Of a DNA stretch of 64,000 nucleotides, positions 18,101-27,333 are shown in pieces. This stretch comes from Halopseudomonas xinjiangensis (GTDB lineage Bacteria > Pseudomonadota > Gammaproteobacteria > Pseudomonadales > Pseudomonadaceae): positions 3,313,001 to 3,377,000 of the forward strand of contig NZ_LT629736.1 of NCBI RefSeq assembly GCF_900104945.1. Direction: 5' to 3'. The position numbers and the translations under genes were made by a program. Each line of letters opens with the position of its first letter. The stretch's first letter is position 1. The notes below the pieces were generated by a model, which ran no database searches, was not told where the DNA came from, and saw only the letters and a program-made list of their open reading frames with translations.

Positions 18101-19447
18101 TCAGACGCTCAGCAACAGGAACTCACGTTCCCAGGAGCTGATCACGCGCTTGTAGTTCTCATGCTCGACACGCTTGACCGAGACATACCCGCGGCAGAAT
18201 TTTTCGCCAAGGATCTCCTGAATATCGTGGCAGGCCTCCATACGCTCCAGCGCCGATTCCAGCGTGAATGGCAGACGCAGGTTGCGACGTTCGTAGGCGC
18301 GGCCTTTAACCGGGGCAGACGGCGAAATGCCGCCGACCATGCCGAGGTAGCCACACAGCAGACTGCCGGCGATGGCGATATACGGATTGGCATCCGCGCC
18401 CGGCAGGCGGTTTTCCACGCGGCGGTTCTGCGCGTTCGAATCGGGCACGCGCAGGCCGGCGGTACGGTTCTCTTCGCCCCACTCGACGTTCACCGGTGCC
18501 GAGGTATCTGGCAGAAAGCGGCGGAACGAGTTGACGTTCGGTGCAAACAGCGGGAGTACCTCGGGGATGTAGCGCTGTAACCCGCCGATGTGATGCAGGA
18601 ACAGCTCGCTCATGGTGCCGTCGGGGTTGGAGAAGATGTTCTTGCCGGTCTTCTTGTCGACGATGCTCTGGTGCAGGTGCATGGCACTGCCCGGCTCGTT
18701 GGTGATCGGCTTGGCCATGAAGGTGGCGGTCATGTCGTGCTTGAGCGCGGCTTCGCGCATGGTGCGCTTGAACACCAGAATCTGGTCGGCCAGATGCAGC
18801 GGGTCGCCGTGACGGAAATTGATTTCCATCTGCGCCGTGCCTTCCTCGTGAATCAGCGTGTCCAGGTCCAGACCCTGGGTCTCGCACCAGTCGTACATGT
18901 CCTCGAACAGCGGATCGAACTCGTTGGCTGCGTCGATGGAGAACGACTGGCGACCCGTCTCCTGCCGGCCGGAACGACCGATCGGGGGTTGCAAAGGCAG
19001 ATCCGGGTCTTCGTTGCGGCGGGTCAGGTAAAACTCCATTTCCGGGGCGACGATCGGTTGCCAGCCCTTGTCGGCATACAGCTTCAGCACCTTCTTGAGG
19101 ATATTGCGCGGCGACATCTCGATCGGGTTGCCCTGCTTGTCGTAGCAGTCATGAATGATCTGCGCGGTCGGCTCGATCGCCCAAGGCACCAAGTAAATGC
19201 CGTTTTCGTCCGGCTTGCAGATCATGTCGATGTCGGCAGGGTCGAGCAGCTCGTAGTAGATGTCGTCTTCCACATAGTCGCCGGTAACCGACTGCAGCAG
19301 GATGCTTTCGGGTAGGCGCATGCCTTTTTCGGACACGAACTTCATGGTCGGGGCAATCTTGCCCCGCGCGATGCCGGTCAGGTCACTGACCATACATTCG
19401 ACTTCGGTAATCTTGTGTTCTTTAAGCCAGGATTCGATCTGGTTCAT
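18101..19447 (-). CDS. spuB: Gamma-glutamylpolyamine synthetase-like protein SpuB
   Basis: A 448-aa glutamine-synthetase-fold enzyme that would ligate glutamate to a polyamine using ATP (PuuA-like). Seen: the N-terminal VECMVSDLTGIARGKI, the metal site MEFYLTRRNEDPD, the ATP region GSAMHLHQSI, and the C-terminal NRRVENRLPGADANPYIAIA. ATG at 19445-19447 overlaps the spuA stop (ATGA). A second paralogue lies at 20481-21905. True GlnA is unlikely, because the adenylylation-site tyrosine motif was not recognised and the context is polyamine catabolism. Confidence 0.88.
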   Translation of the reverse strand: MNQIESWLKEHKITEVECMVSDLTGIARGKIAPTMKFVSEKGMRLPESILLQSVTGDYVEDDIYYELLDPADIDMICKPDENGIYLVPWAIEPTAQIIHDCYDKQGNPIEMSPRNILKKVLKLYADKGWQPIVAPEMEFYLTRRNEDPDLPLQPPIGRSGRQETGRQSFSIDAANEFDPLFEDMYDWCETQGLDLDTLIHEEGTAQMEINFRHGDPLHLADQILVFKRTMREAALKHDMTATFMAKPITNEPGSAMHLHQSIVDKKTGKNIFSNPDGTMSELFLHHIGGLQRYIPEVLPLFAPNVNSFRRFLPDTSAPVNVEWGEENRTAGLRVPDSNAQNRRVENRLPGADANPYIAIAGSLLCGYLGMVGGISPSAPVKGRAYERRNLRLPFTLESALERMEACHDIQEILGEKFCRGYVSVKRVEHENYKRVISSWEREFLLLSV

Positions 19448-20214
19448 ACAGTCCTCGAAGCCGCGCGTGCCCGGCAGGCGTCGCCAAACGCCCTGAAGAT
19501 CGACAGGTAGAAGGGGTTTTCAGTGACCTTCCACTCCGGATGCCATTGCACGCCCAGCGCAAAATTGCGGGCTTGGTCGACCGAGAAGGCCTCGATCAAC
19601 CCGTCGGGGGCGGTTGCTTCCGGCCGCAGGCGCGGCGCCAGATGGTCCACTCCCTGTGTATGCAGGGAATTGACCCGGGCCGAACCGCGGCCGGACAGTT
19701 CGTAGAGCAGTCCCCCCGGTTCAACCTTGATATCGTGAGCGGGACCGTACTGGATATCCACCGGCTGGCTCTTGTCTTCGCGATGCTCGATGAAGCCAGG
19801 CACTTCATAGAGGCGTTGATGCAGGCTGCCACCGAAGGCGACGTTCATCTCCTGGAACCCGCGGCATACGCCAAGCACAGGTACGCCACGCTCGATAGCG
19901 GCACGAATCAGCGGCAGGGTAGTGGCGTCGCGCTGAGGATCATGTTGCTTCGGATCAGCGCTGGGAGGGCCAGCATAGTGATGGGGCTCAACATTCGAAG
20001 GCGAGCCGGTGAACAGCACGCCGTCGAGCGTATCCAGCAGTTGCTCGCTGGCCAGGCGGTCGCCCAGGGCAGGAATCAACAGAGGAAGACCGTTCGCACC
20101 ATCCACGACGCCGAGGATGTATTTTTCCCCTACTATATGGAAGGGATGCAGACCGCTCCTGTCGGTGCAGCAGGAAATACCTATCAGAGGTTTGCGCTGA
20201 GATGACATGTCCAT
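19444..20214 (-). CDS. spuA: Gamma-glutamyl-GABA hydrolase-like amidotransferase SpuA
   Basis: A 256-aa class I glutamine amidotransferase-fold hydrolase (PuuD-like) that releases GABA or related amino acids from the gamma-glutamyl intermediate. Seen: the nucleophile in VLGVCRGFQEMNVAFGG, and the His-Glu part of the triad in GVQWHPEW. Two in-frame ATGs (20214 and 20208) are possible; neither has a strong ribosome site. It is the first gene of the minus-strand operon, divergent from the synthetase at 20481. Confidence 0.87.
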   Translation of the reverse strand: MDMSSQRKPLIGISCCTDRSGLHPFHIVGEKYILGVVDGANGLPLLIPALGDRLASEQLLDTLDGVLFTGSPSNVEPHHYAGPPSADPKQHDPQRDATTLPLIRAAIERGVPVLGVCRGFQEMNVAFGGSLHQRLYEVPGFIEHREDKSQPVDIQYGPAHDIKVEPGGLLYELSGRGSARVNSLHTQGVDHLAPRLRPEATAPDGLIEAFSVDQARNFALGVQWHPEWKVTENPFYLSIFRAFGDACRARAASRTV

Positions 20215-20480
20215 GGTCTGTGTTGAATAACGTACATGAATTCGATGTTGTTCAATTTTTTACACAATAGCAGTAAAAAATCCCGATTACAAAATCGCAA
20301 AAGGCGTGACTTTTCTTGAATCAGTCCGCTTACCGAAGGCCCAAGAATGGCCATATCTGGTGCGCGCTGCACATATATAGTGCATTGTCTGCTCTATTGA
20401 CTCGCTGAGGCCTTTCGGATTAACTCTCTCACTAGTACTCGCGTGATTGATATATTTTACAAAAAACACAGGTGATACCA
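20215..20480. promoter_or_regulatory. Divergent spuA / synthetase promoter region with inverted repeat
   Basis: A 266-bp, AT-rich gap between two divergent polyamine operons. A perfect 9-bp inverted repeat, ATTTTTTAC (20255-20263) and GTAAAAAAT (20273-20281), with a 9-bp spacer, looks like a repressor operator. A related TATTTTAC lies at 20453-20460, just before the plus-strand gene. In P. aeruginosa polyamine-responsive control of these genes involves the repressor PauR; that PauR binds here is inference. No clear -10/-35 pair was fixed. Confidence 0.5.
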
Positions 20481-21905
20481 ATGCAATCCCTAGCCGGCGC
20501 GGATACTGCACCGGTCGATGCTGACGCAGCCAAGCCTTCGTCAGGCAGTATCCAGGAAGCCGAGGCGTTTCTCGCCGCGCATCCGGAAATCCACTTTATC
20601 GACCTCCTGATAGCCGACATGAACGGCATCGTGCGCGGCAAGCGCATCGACCGCTCGGCTCTGCTCAAGGCTTATGAAAAGGGCATCGCCCTTCCGGCCT
20701 CTATCTTCGCACTGAATATTCAGGGCACCACTGTCGAGGAAACCGGGCTCGGCCTTGAGATCGGCGATGCCGATCGCATTTGCCTGCCCATCCCCGACAC
20801 CCTGAATATCGAGCCCTGGCAAAAGCGCCCGACAGGTCAGCTGTTGATGACCATGTACGAGCTGGATCGCAAGACGCCATTCTTCGCTGATCCGCGCTAT
20901 GTCCTGCAACGCATTGTAGAGCGTTTCAGCGAGCTCGGCCTGAAACCGGTATCGGCATTCGAGCTCGAGTTCTACCTGATCGACCAGGAAAACCTGACTG
21001 GCCGTCCGCAGCCGCCGCGCTCGCCCATGTCAGGCAAGCGGCCCAATTCGGTTCAGGTCTATTCCATGGACGACCTGGACGAGTACGCCGAATTCCTAGA
21101 GGACGTCATCGAGGCTGCCCACGAGCAGGACATCCCCGCTGACGCCATCGTCGCCGAGTCTGCCCCTGGCCAGTTCGAAGTCAACCTTCATCACGTGGAT
21201 GATCCGGTCAAGGCGTGCGACTACAACGTTCTGCTCAAGCGCGTCATCAAGAACGTGGCCTACGACCATGAGATGGACACCACCTTCATGGCCAAGCCCT
21301 ACTACGATCAAGCCGGTAACGGTATGCACGTGCATATAAGCCTGGTCGATGCGGATGGTCACAATGTCTTCGCTTCCAAACCGGATGGCTCACTGGGTGA
21401 CATGCTGCGCTGGGCAATCGGCGGCCTGCTCGAGACGCTGCCGCAATACATGGCATTCCTCTGCCCGAACGTGAACTCATACCGCCGCTTCAGTCCGAGT
21501 TTCTTCGTGCCTTGTGCACCGACCTGGGGCATCGATAACCGTACCGTGGCCGTGCGTGTGCCCGGCGGGGACGCCGACGCCATGCGCATCGAGCATCGCC
21601 TCGCTGGCGCTGACGCCAACCCGTATCTGCTCATGGCCGCGTTGCTTTCTGCGATTCACTACGGCATCAGCAACAAGATCGAGCCGCCACCGCAGACCGA
21701 AGGCAACGCCTACGATCAGCACGAGGCGTCGCTGCCGACCAACCTGCGCGATGCACTGCGCGAGCTGGAAACGTCGGAAGTGATGAAGGAGTACATCGGC
21801 GAGGAATATCTCGATGTGTTCGTGCTGTGCAAGGAAAGCGAGCTGGAGGAGTTCGAGAAGACCATCTCGGACCTTGAGTACATGTGGTATTTACATACCG
21901 TGTAG
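20481..21905 (+). CDS. Gamma-glutamylpolyamine synthetase (PauA/PuuA-like)
   Basis: A 474-aa glutamine-synthetase-family ligase. Seen: IDLLIADMNGIVRGKRID near the N terminus, the metal-binding AFELEFYLIDQ, GNGMHVHISLVD in the ATP site, and RIEHRLAGADANPYLLMAALL. Start choice: ATG at 20481 with AGGTGA at 20470-20475; the in-frame GTG at 20472 overlaps that site. It matches the pauA-type enzymes that gamma-glutamylate putrescine, cadaverine or other diamines in Pseudomonas. It is paralogous to SpuB and divergent from it. A strong terminator follows, so it is likely monocistronic. Confidence 0.88.
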   Translation: MQSLAGADTAPVDADAAKPSSGSIQEAEAFLAAHPEIHFIDLLIADMNGIVRGKRIDRSALLKAYEKGIALPASIFALNIQGTTVEETGLGLEIGDADRICLPIPDTLNIEPWQKRPTGQLLMTMYELDRKTPFFADPRYVLQRIVERFSELGLKPVSAFELEFYLIDQENLTGRPQPPRSPMSGKRPNSVQVYSMDDLDEYAEFLEDVIEAAHEQDIPADAIVAESAPGQFEVNLHHVDDPVKACDYNVLLKRVIKNVAYDHEMDTTFMAKPYYDQAGNGMHVHISLVDADGHNVFASKPDGSLGDMLRWAIGGLLETLPQYMAFLCPNVNSYRRFSPSFFVPCAPTWGIDNRTVAVRVPGGDADAMRIEHRLAGADANPYLLMAALLSAIHYGISNKIEPPPQTEGNAYDQHEASLPTNLRDALRELETSEVMKEYIGEEYLDVFVLCKESELEEFEKTISDLEYMWYLHTV

Positions 21906-21921
21906 CTGTTTCGCTTGATCG

Positions 21922-21947
21922 AAATCCCGCCGTTTGGCGGGATTTTT
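21922..21947 (+). terminator. Rho-independent terminator after synthetase gene
   Basis: AAATCCCGCC-GTTT-GGCGGGATTT followed by TT. A 10-bp stem with 4-nt loop ending in a run of five T, 17 bases after the stop codon. A textbook intrinsic terminator. Confidence 0.85.
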
Positions 21948-21975
21948 GTTGGTGTTGTTAGTGAGCTCGGTGTGG

Positions 21976-22087
21976 GTGCGCGGGTGCGTTAGCCTCGTAC
22001 GAGACACGCTACTAGCCGTCCATGGGGCTCGACCACGCACATCCCTGTGCGTGGACGGTCTCATACAAGGCTAACGCACCCGCGCAC
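21976..22087. repeat. Nested inverted repeat A (REP/BIME-like)
   Basis: Outer arms at 21976-22005 and 22058-22087 (the first 20 bp, GTGCGCGGGTGCGTTAGCCT, pair perfectly; the next 10 have two mismatches). Inside is a second hairpin, CCACGCACA-TCCC-TGTGCGTGG (22032-22053). It is paired in inverted orientation with repeat B at 22156-22263, sharing a 37-bp core. The layout resembles bacterial interspersed mosaic elements. Confidence 0.7.
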
Positions 22088-22155
22088 GTGTACATTGTGC
22101 GCTCAGCAAACACACCGGGGATCGGTTTTGCTGGGCTTCACGCAGCAGTTACCTG

Positions 22156-22263
22156 GGCTGGCTCCGTAGCGCTTATGTCGGACCGTCCACGCACAGGGAT
22201 GTGCGTGGTCGAGCCCCAGGGATGGCTTGCCGCGTGTTCGACATAAGCGCTGCGGAGTCAGCC
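22156..22263. repeat. Nested inverted repeat B (REP/BIME-like)
   Basis: Outer arms GGCTGGCTCCGTAGCGCTTA... (22156-22180) and 22239-22263 pair over 25 bp with two mismatches. The inner 37-bp segment 22181-22217 is the exact reverse complement of 22024-22060 in repeat A. It ends only 42 bp before the ATG of the FAD oxidoreductase gene, so it probably shapes the 5' leader of that mRNA. Confidence 0.7.
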
Positions 22264-22305
22264 CATTGCACGCAACTTGCAGCACCCACGGCCAAGGAAC
22301 AAGCA

Positions 22306-23571
22306 ATGCGCCAAAACGACTCCTGGTACCAGTCCACCGCCAACCCCGCTCCGGCTCATCCGACCTTACACGGTACCGAGCGCGCCGACGTGTGCGTGGT
22401 CGGCGGCGGGTTCACGGGCATCTCCGCAGCGCTGGAGCTGGCCGAGGCCGGGCGCCGGGTGATTGTGCTGGAAGCTGAGCGTATCGGTTGGGGCTGCTCG
22501 GGGCGCAACGGCGGACAGATCAATCCGGGCCCAGCATGCGACCACTCGGTACTGGTGAGTCAGCTTGGCACGGAGGACGCGCGCAAGGTCTGGGAGCTGA
22601 CGGTCGCCGGGGTAGAGCTGTTGCGCTGCCGCGTGGCCCGACATCGCATCGAGTGCAACCTGAAATCCGGCATTCTGCTCGTCGCCAACAAGCCGCGGCA
22701 TGTCGATGAACTGCACGCCTGGCAGGCTTCGCTGCAGGCGTTGGGGTACGACCGGCTGACCTTTCATGACCGGACGTCTTTGACCGGCCTGGTCGCTGCC
22801 GATTACCATGCAGGTGTGATGGATGAAGGCGGCGGCGACCTGCATCCGCTCAACTATGTGCTGGGGCTCGGTGACGCTGCCGCCCGGGCAGGCGCACGGG
22901 TTTTCGAACAGTCGGCGGTGCTCGACTGGCAGGAGGACGCCGCTGGTGTTGTGGTTCGCACGGCAACCGGACAGGTTCGCGCCGGGCATCTGTTGCTGGC
23001 CGGCAACGCCTATGTTGGCGGGTTGCTGCCGTGGCATGCGCGACGCTTCATGCCGATCGGCAGCTACATCGGGGCGACCCGGCCCCTGGGGGCGCTGGCG
23101 GAACAGCTGATACCCTCCCGTGCGGCGGTGTGCGACATGAAGCACCTCCTGGATTACTACCGCCTCAGCCATGACAACCGCCTGCTGTTCGGCGGCCGCG
23201 CCAGCTCCTACGATGCTCGGCCGGAGCGGATTGAACCTGCGATGCGAAAGCGCATGGCGACGGTGTTTCCGCAGCTGGCCGGGGAACGTTTCGACTTTCT
23301 CTGGGGAGGCAAGGTGGCGATGACGCTGAACAAGGCGCCACAGTTCGGCCGCCTCGGTCAGCGTGTGTTGTTCGCCCAGGGCTACTCGGGGCAGGGCGTG
23401 GCGTTGTCCGGGCTCGCCGGGCAACTGATGGCGCAAGCCGTGATAGGTCGCAGCGAGGGGTTCGATCTGTTCGCGCGCATGCGCCATGCCCCGGTACCGC
23501 CCGGTGCGCCGCTGCATACCGCGATCCGGGCGCTGGCGCTGCTATGGTATCGTCTGCGCGATATTCGCTGA
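22306..23571 (+). CDS. FAD oxidoreductase, gamma-glutamylpolyamine oxidase (PauB/PuuB-like)
   Basis: A 421-aa DAO-family flavoenzyme. Seen: the FAD-binding ADVCVVGGGFTGISAALELA (about residues 27-46), then LEAERIGWGCSGRNGGQINP, and the C-terminal FAQGYSGQGVALSGLAGQL. This pattern is typical of PuuB/PauB enzymes, which oxidise gamma-glutamylputrescine to the aldehyde. Start choice: ATG at 22306 after AAGGAA (22294-22299); the frame to 22201 lies inside repeat B and is rejected. It follows the synthetase gene but is separated by a terminator and about 300 bp of repeats, so it is probably transcribed on its own. Confidence 0.85.
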   Translation: MRQNDSWYQSTANPAPAHPTLHGTERADVCVVGGGFTGISAALELAEAGRRVIVLEAERIGWGCSGRNGGQINPGPACDHSVLVSQLGTEDARKVWELTVAGVELLRCRVARHRIECNLKSGILLVANKPRHVDELHAWQASLQALGYDRLTFHDRTSLTGLVAADYHAGVMDEGGGDLHPLNYVLGLGDAAARAGARVFEQSAVLDWQEDAAGVVVRTATGQVRAGHLLLAGNAYVGGLLPWHARRFMPIGSYIGATRPLGALAEQLIPSRAAVCDMKHLLDYYRLSHDNRLLFGGRASSYDARPERIEPAMRKRMATVFPQLAGERFDFLWGGKVAMTLNKAPQFGRLGQRVLFAQGYSGQGVALSGLAGQLMAQAVIGRSEGFDLFARMRHAPVPPGAPLHTAIRALALLWYRLRDIR

Positions 23572-23584
23572 CTTCGGATACTTC

Positions 23585-24217
23585 ATGACCGCGCGTAACC
23601 CACCGAAACGCCGCGCCAGCAGCCGGGAACGCATCGAGCGCATTCTGGACGCCACCGAGACCCTGCTCGGCGAACAGGGCCTGACCGAGTTGTCGATGTA
23701 CGCCATAGCCGAGCAGGCACAGATCCCGCCCTCTTCGGTGTATCACTTCTTTCCGCAGGTCGGCGACGTACTGAGCGCGCTGGCCGAACGGGTATTCGTC
23801 GAGCTCGACGCATTATTGCAGGAGCAAGCCGAGTTAGCCCACGAAGGCGGCTGGCCGGCATTGGTCGAGCGCATCGAAGCGCGCTTTCAGAGCTACTACC
23901 AAGCCAACCCCGCGGCGAGCGAATTGCTGCTCGGGGCGCATGAGCTGGCGGCTGTGCGTCAGGCCGATCGGCAGCATGACCTGCAGCTTGGCCAGCGATT
24001 CCGGGAATGCCTGGAAACCCGGTACAGGTTGCCGCATCTTCCCCACGAAGTGGATATCTTCACGCTGGCACTTCAGGCTGCGGACAAGTTGCTGGCGGTC
24101 GACTACCAGCAGCATGGCCGCCTCACTCCCCCCATGTGCCGTGAGGCGACTCGTCTGGTAATCGGCTATCTGGGAGTCTATCTGCCTGTCGTTCTACCGC
24201 CAGTGGAAGCCCCCTGA
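23585..24217 (+). CDS. TetR-family transcriptional regulator (possible AguR)
   Basis: A 210-aa repressor with an N-terminal helix-turn-helix: RILDATETLLGEQGLTELSM, then IAEQAQIPPSSVYHFFP. The C-terminal ligand-binding half is unassigned. ATG at 23585 lies 14 bp after the FAD oxidoreductase stop; the longer frame from 23486 overlaps that gene. The stop overlaps the ATG of the next gene (TGATG). In P. aeruginosa the agmatine genes aguBA are controlled by the TetR protein AguR, and palindromes before aguB here would suit it. The AguR identity is inference. Confidence 0.8.
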   Translation: MTARNPPKRRASSRERIERILDATETLLGEQGLTELSMYAIAEQAQIPPSSVYHFFPQVGDVLSALAERVFVELDALLQEQAELAHEGGWPALVERIEARFQSYYQANPAASELLLGAHELAAVRQADRQHDLQLGQRFRECLETRYRLPHLPHEVDIFTLALQAADKLLAVDYQQHGRLTPPMCREATRLVIGYLGVYLPVVLPPVEAP

Positions 24218-25002
24218 TGGGGTTGTTCGGCAAGCTATCACAATGGCGCGAAAGTCGGCGCCTGGAGCAGCTCGAAATCCCTGACGCGCTGTGGTTGGAA
24301 GCGCTGGGGGATTGGGCCGTCTACCGCCGCTATGCTCCGGACACCCAGGCGCGGCTGCGCGAGCTGGCGCTCCGGTTGGTGCTGCGAAAGCATGTAATAG
24401 CTGCGGGTGAGCTCGACATCAGCGACGCGATGCGGCTGCGCATCGCCGGCATGGCGGCAGTGCCAGTGCTGGAGCTGGGCCTGGACTGGTACGACGGCTG
24501 GCAGACGCTGATCATTTATGACGGTCCCTTCATCGCCGAGCATAGCTGGCAGGACGAATACGGCATCGTTCACGAGGAGCTCAGCGAACGAAGTGGCGAA
24601 GCCTGGTATCGCGGCCCGGTGGTGTTGTCCTGGGAAGATGTACTCGCCTCAGGGCGCAATGGGTTCAACGTCGTGGTGCACGAGCTCTCGCACACACTCG
24701 ACATGCGCCGAGAGGGCGCCAATGGCGCGCCGCCGCTCCACGCCGGTATGGATCCGGCGGCCTGGAAGCGCGACATGCAGGCCGCATGCGACGATCTGGC
24801 CCGGCGCTCGGAAGCAGGCGAAGCTCTGCCGGTCGACGAATATGCGTTGGAAGATCCGGCCGAGTTCTTTGCCGTGTTGTCCGAGACCTTTTTCGAGACA
24901 CCCGAGGCGCTCAAGGCGGCGTGGCCGACGATTTATCAGCACCTGGCTGACTTCTACCGGCAGGACCCGCTGGCGCAGATCGCTCGCGGCAGTCCTCAGT
25001 GA
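24217..25002 (+). CDS. MtfA-like zinc peptidase (M90 family)
   Basis: A 261-aa cytoplasmic protein with the zinc-metallopeptidase motif VVHELSHTLDMRREGANG (HELSH..D, about residues 151-168) and the downstream glutamate in EDPAEFFAVLSETFFETPE. This matches the MtfA/M90 family; E. coli MtfA interacts with the repressor Mlc and has low peptidase activity. It starts on the TGATG overlap with the TetR gene, so the two are translationally coupled. Its link to polyamine control is unknown. Confidence 0.85.
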   Translation: MGLFGKLSQWRESRRLEQLEIPDALWLEALGDWAVYRRYAPDTQARLRELALRLVLRKHVIAAGELDISDAMRLRIAGMAAVPVLELGLDWYDGWQTLIIYDGPFIAEHSWQDEYGIVHEELSERSGEAWYRGPVVLSWEDVLASGRNGFNVVVHELSHTLDMRREGANGAPPLHAGMDPAAWKRDMQAACDDLARRSEAGEALPVDEYALEDPAEFFAVLSETFFETPEALKAAWPTIYQHLADFYRQDPLAQIARGSPQ

Positions 25003-25048
25003 TAAGGGCTATCCTGAATTGCACTTATTTCATGGGCTGGCTTGTATT

Positions 25049-25122
25049 CGACAAATATCGATCTGCCGGAGGGTGCTGAAGCTGTATGCAGATGATCTGC
25101 GTTGTAAGGTCGATATTTATCG
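25049..25122. promoter_or_regulatory. Paired palindromic operators before aguB
   Basis: The palindrome CGATATTTATCG (25111-25122) is followed directly by a -10-like TATAAA (25125-25130). A near copy in inverted sense, CGACAAATATCG (25049-25060), lies 50 bp upstream; over 15 bp the two match at 13 positions as inverted arms. Such paired sites around a promoter suggest repression by a dimeric TetR-type protein, possibly the product of the gene at 23585. Confidence 0.5.
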
Positions 25123-25162
25123 AGTATAAAGCCGGCATCATTCATTCTTGCAGGAGACTTAC

Positions 25163-26041
25163 ATGTCCCGTCTCGTGACCGTCGCAGCCACTCAGATGAG
25201 CTGTTCCTGGGATCGCCAGGATAATATCGCCAAGGCCGAACGGCTGGTTCGTCAGGCTGCCAGCCAGGGTGCGCAGATCATCCTTATTCAGGAGCTGTTC
25301 GAGACGCCGTACTTCTGCCAGAAGCCGAATCCGGAATACCTACAGTTGGCGACCGAGGTCGACAAAAATCCGGCAATCGCGCATTTCCAGGCGCTGGCGC
25401 GAGAGCTGGAAGTTGTGCTGCCTGTCAGCTTTTTTGAGCTGGCCGGACGTTCGCGCTTCAATAGCGTGGCGATTATCGATGCGGACGGCAGAAACCTCGG
25501 CACCTATCGCAAGAGTCACATTCCAGACGGCCCGGGGTATCACGAGAAGTACTACTTCAATCCCGGCGATACCGGTTTCAAGGTCTGGAGTACCCGGTAT
25601 GCCAAGATCGGTGTGGGCATCTGCTGGGATCAGTGGTTCCCCGAGTGTGCCCGGTCCATGGCACTGCAGGGTGCGGAGATTCTGTTCTACCCGACCGCCA
25701 TCGGCAGCGAACCGCATGATTCGAGCATCACCTCGCGTGACCACTGGCAGCGTGTGCAACAGGGGCATGCCGGTGCGAATCTGATGCCGGTAATAGCGAG
25801 CAATCGCATCGGGACAGAGGAGCAGGACGGCTACGACATTACCTTCTATGGCTCCTCGTTCATTGCCGACCAGTTTGGTGCCAAGGTGCAGGAAGCCGGC
25901 GAAACCGAAGAAACGGTGCTGGTGCAGGAATTCGATCTGGACCGCATGGAGCACATCCGTAGCGCCTGGGGTGTGTTTCGCGACCGCCGGCCCAACCTGT
26001 ATGCCCCGATCAAGACGCTCGACGGCAACCTGGAGTCCTGA
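25163..26041 (+). CDS. aguB: N-carbamoylputrescine amidohydrolase
   Basis: A 292-aa nitrilase-superfamily enzyme converting N-carbamoylputrescine to putrescine, CO2 and ammonia. The Glu-Lys-Cys triad appears as [13 protein letters not shown] (Glu), [11 protein letters not shown] (Lys) and [12 protein letters not shown] (Cys). ATG at 25163 follows AGGAG at 25152-25156. Its stop overlaps the start of aguA (TGATG). It works in sequence with AguA to make putrescine from agmatine. Confidence 0.93.
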   Translation: MSRLVTVAATQMSCSWDRQDNIAKAERLVRQAASQGAQIILIQELFETPYFCQKPNPEYLQLATEVDKNPAIAHFQALARELEVVLPVSFFELAGRSRFNSVAIIDADGRNLGTYRKSHIPDGPGYHEKYYFNPGDTGFKVWSTRYAKIGVGICWDQWFPECARSMALQGAEILFYPTAIGSEPHDSSITSRDHWQRVQQGHAGANLMPVIASNRIGTEEQDGYDITFYGSSFIADQFGAKVQEAGETEETVLVQEFDLDRMEHIRSAWGVFRDRRPNLYAPIKTLDGNLES

Positions 26042-27138
26042 TGTATACCTTGCATAGTACGCCGCGCGCCGATGGCTATCGCATGCCTGCCGAATGGGAA
26101 CAGCACGGCCAGACCTGGATGGTCTGGCCGGAGCGGCCGGATAACTGGCGTCTCGGCGGCAAGCCGGCGCAAGCCGCGTTCGCCGAGGTGGCCGGGGCCA
26201 TCGCCAGCTTCGAGCCGGTAACCATTTGTGTGTCACCCGCACAATACTCTAATGCCAGCGCTCAGCTCGACCACCCGGCCATCCGCGTCGTCGAGCTGAG
26301 TAGCGACGACGCCTGGGCTCGCGATACCGGTCCGACCTTCGTGATCAACGGACAGGGCGGGATTCGCGGCGTCGACTGGACATTCAACGCTTGGGGCGGC
26401 TTCGATGGCGGGCTGTACTGGCCCTGGCAGCGCGATGATCAGGTTGCCGACAAGATACTCAGTCTGGAACGCTGCCCGCGTTACCGTACCGAGGGCTTCG
26501 TGCTGGAAGGCGGAGCGATCCACGTCGATGGGGAAGGCACCGTGATCACCACCGAGGAGTGTCTGCTCAACCCGAATCGCAACCCGCACATGGTGCGCGA
26601 GGAGATCGAACTCAAGCTCGGCGATTATCTGGGTATCGAAAAAGTCATCTGGTTGCCGAATGGCCTGTTCAATGACGAAACCGACGGCCACGTCGACAAT
26701 TTCTGCTGCTTCGTCCGGCCGGGCGAAGTGCTGCTGGCCTGGACTGATGACGAAGAGGACCCCAACTACCTGCGCTGTCAGGCCGCCATCCGCGTGTTGC
26801 AGGCCAGCCGCGACGCCCAGGGAAGGGAGTTCGTGGTTCACAAGATGCCGATTCCGGGACCGATTCACGCCTCCCCCGAAGAATGCACGGGAATCGACAA
26901 GGTCGCCGGCAGCCAGCCGCGGGATCCTTCGATACGCCTGGCCGGTTCCTATGTGAATTTCCTGATCGTCAATGGCGGCATCGTCGCTCCGGCCTTCGAT
27001 GATCCGAAGGATGACGAGGCGAGGGAGATCCTGCAGCAGCTGTTTCCGGATCGCCGGGTGGTGATGGTGCCGGGCAGGGAGATCCTGCTGGGTGGGGGAA
27101 ATATTCACTGCATTACGCAGCAGCAGCCGGCAGCGTAG
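26041..27138 (+). CDS. aguA: Agmatine deiminase
   Basis: A 365-aa pentein-fold hydrolase converting agmatine to N-carbamoylputrescine and ammonia. Seen: [20 protein letters not shown] at the N terminus, [48 protein letters not shown], and the catalytic cysteine in [12 protein letters not shown] at the C terminus. Full length for the family. It overlaps aguB by one base and is the last gene of the pair. Confidence 0.94.
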   Translation: MYTLHSTPRADGYRMPAEWEQHGQTWMVWPERPDNWRLGGKPAQAAFAEVAGAIASFEPVTICVSPAQYSNASAQLDHPAIRVVELSSDDAWARDTGPTFVINGQGGIRGVDWTFNAWGGFDGGLYWPWQRDDQVADKILSLERCPRYRTEGFVLEGGAIHVDGEGTVITTEECLLNPNRNPHMVREEIELKLGDYLGIEKVIWLPNGLFNDETDGHVDNFCCFVRPGEVLLAWTDDEEDPNYLRCQAAIRVLQASRDAQGREFVVHKMPIPGPIHASPEECTGIDKVAGSQPRDPSIRLAGSYVNFLIVNGGIVAPAFDDPKDDEAREILQQLFPDRRVVMVPGREILLGGGNIHCITQQQPAA

Positions 27139-27333
27139 GGATCAAGCTGTGGTGAATAAGCGGTGATGGCAGGAGCGCTGGAACGGCGCTGAGAGTACGC
27201 GCGGCTCGGTGCATCCTGCTTCGCGGTCCTGCCCGCTCCTACAGGGGGGGAGCATTTCGGGTAGTGCAGGGAGAGCGATCTGGATAGTGGCGATGCGTGC
27301 CCGTACTGGGCGCGAGCGCAGTTTCCGGACGCG

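Noticed and set aside
22366-23517. 383-codon minus-strand frame opposite the FAD oxidoreductase
   Set aside because: The plus-strand frame has the FAD-binding motif and family-like ends; the minus frame has none.
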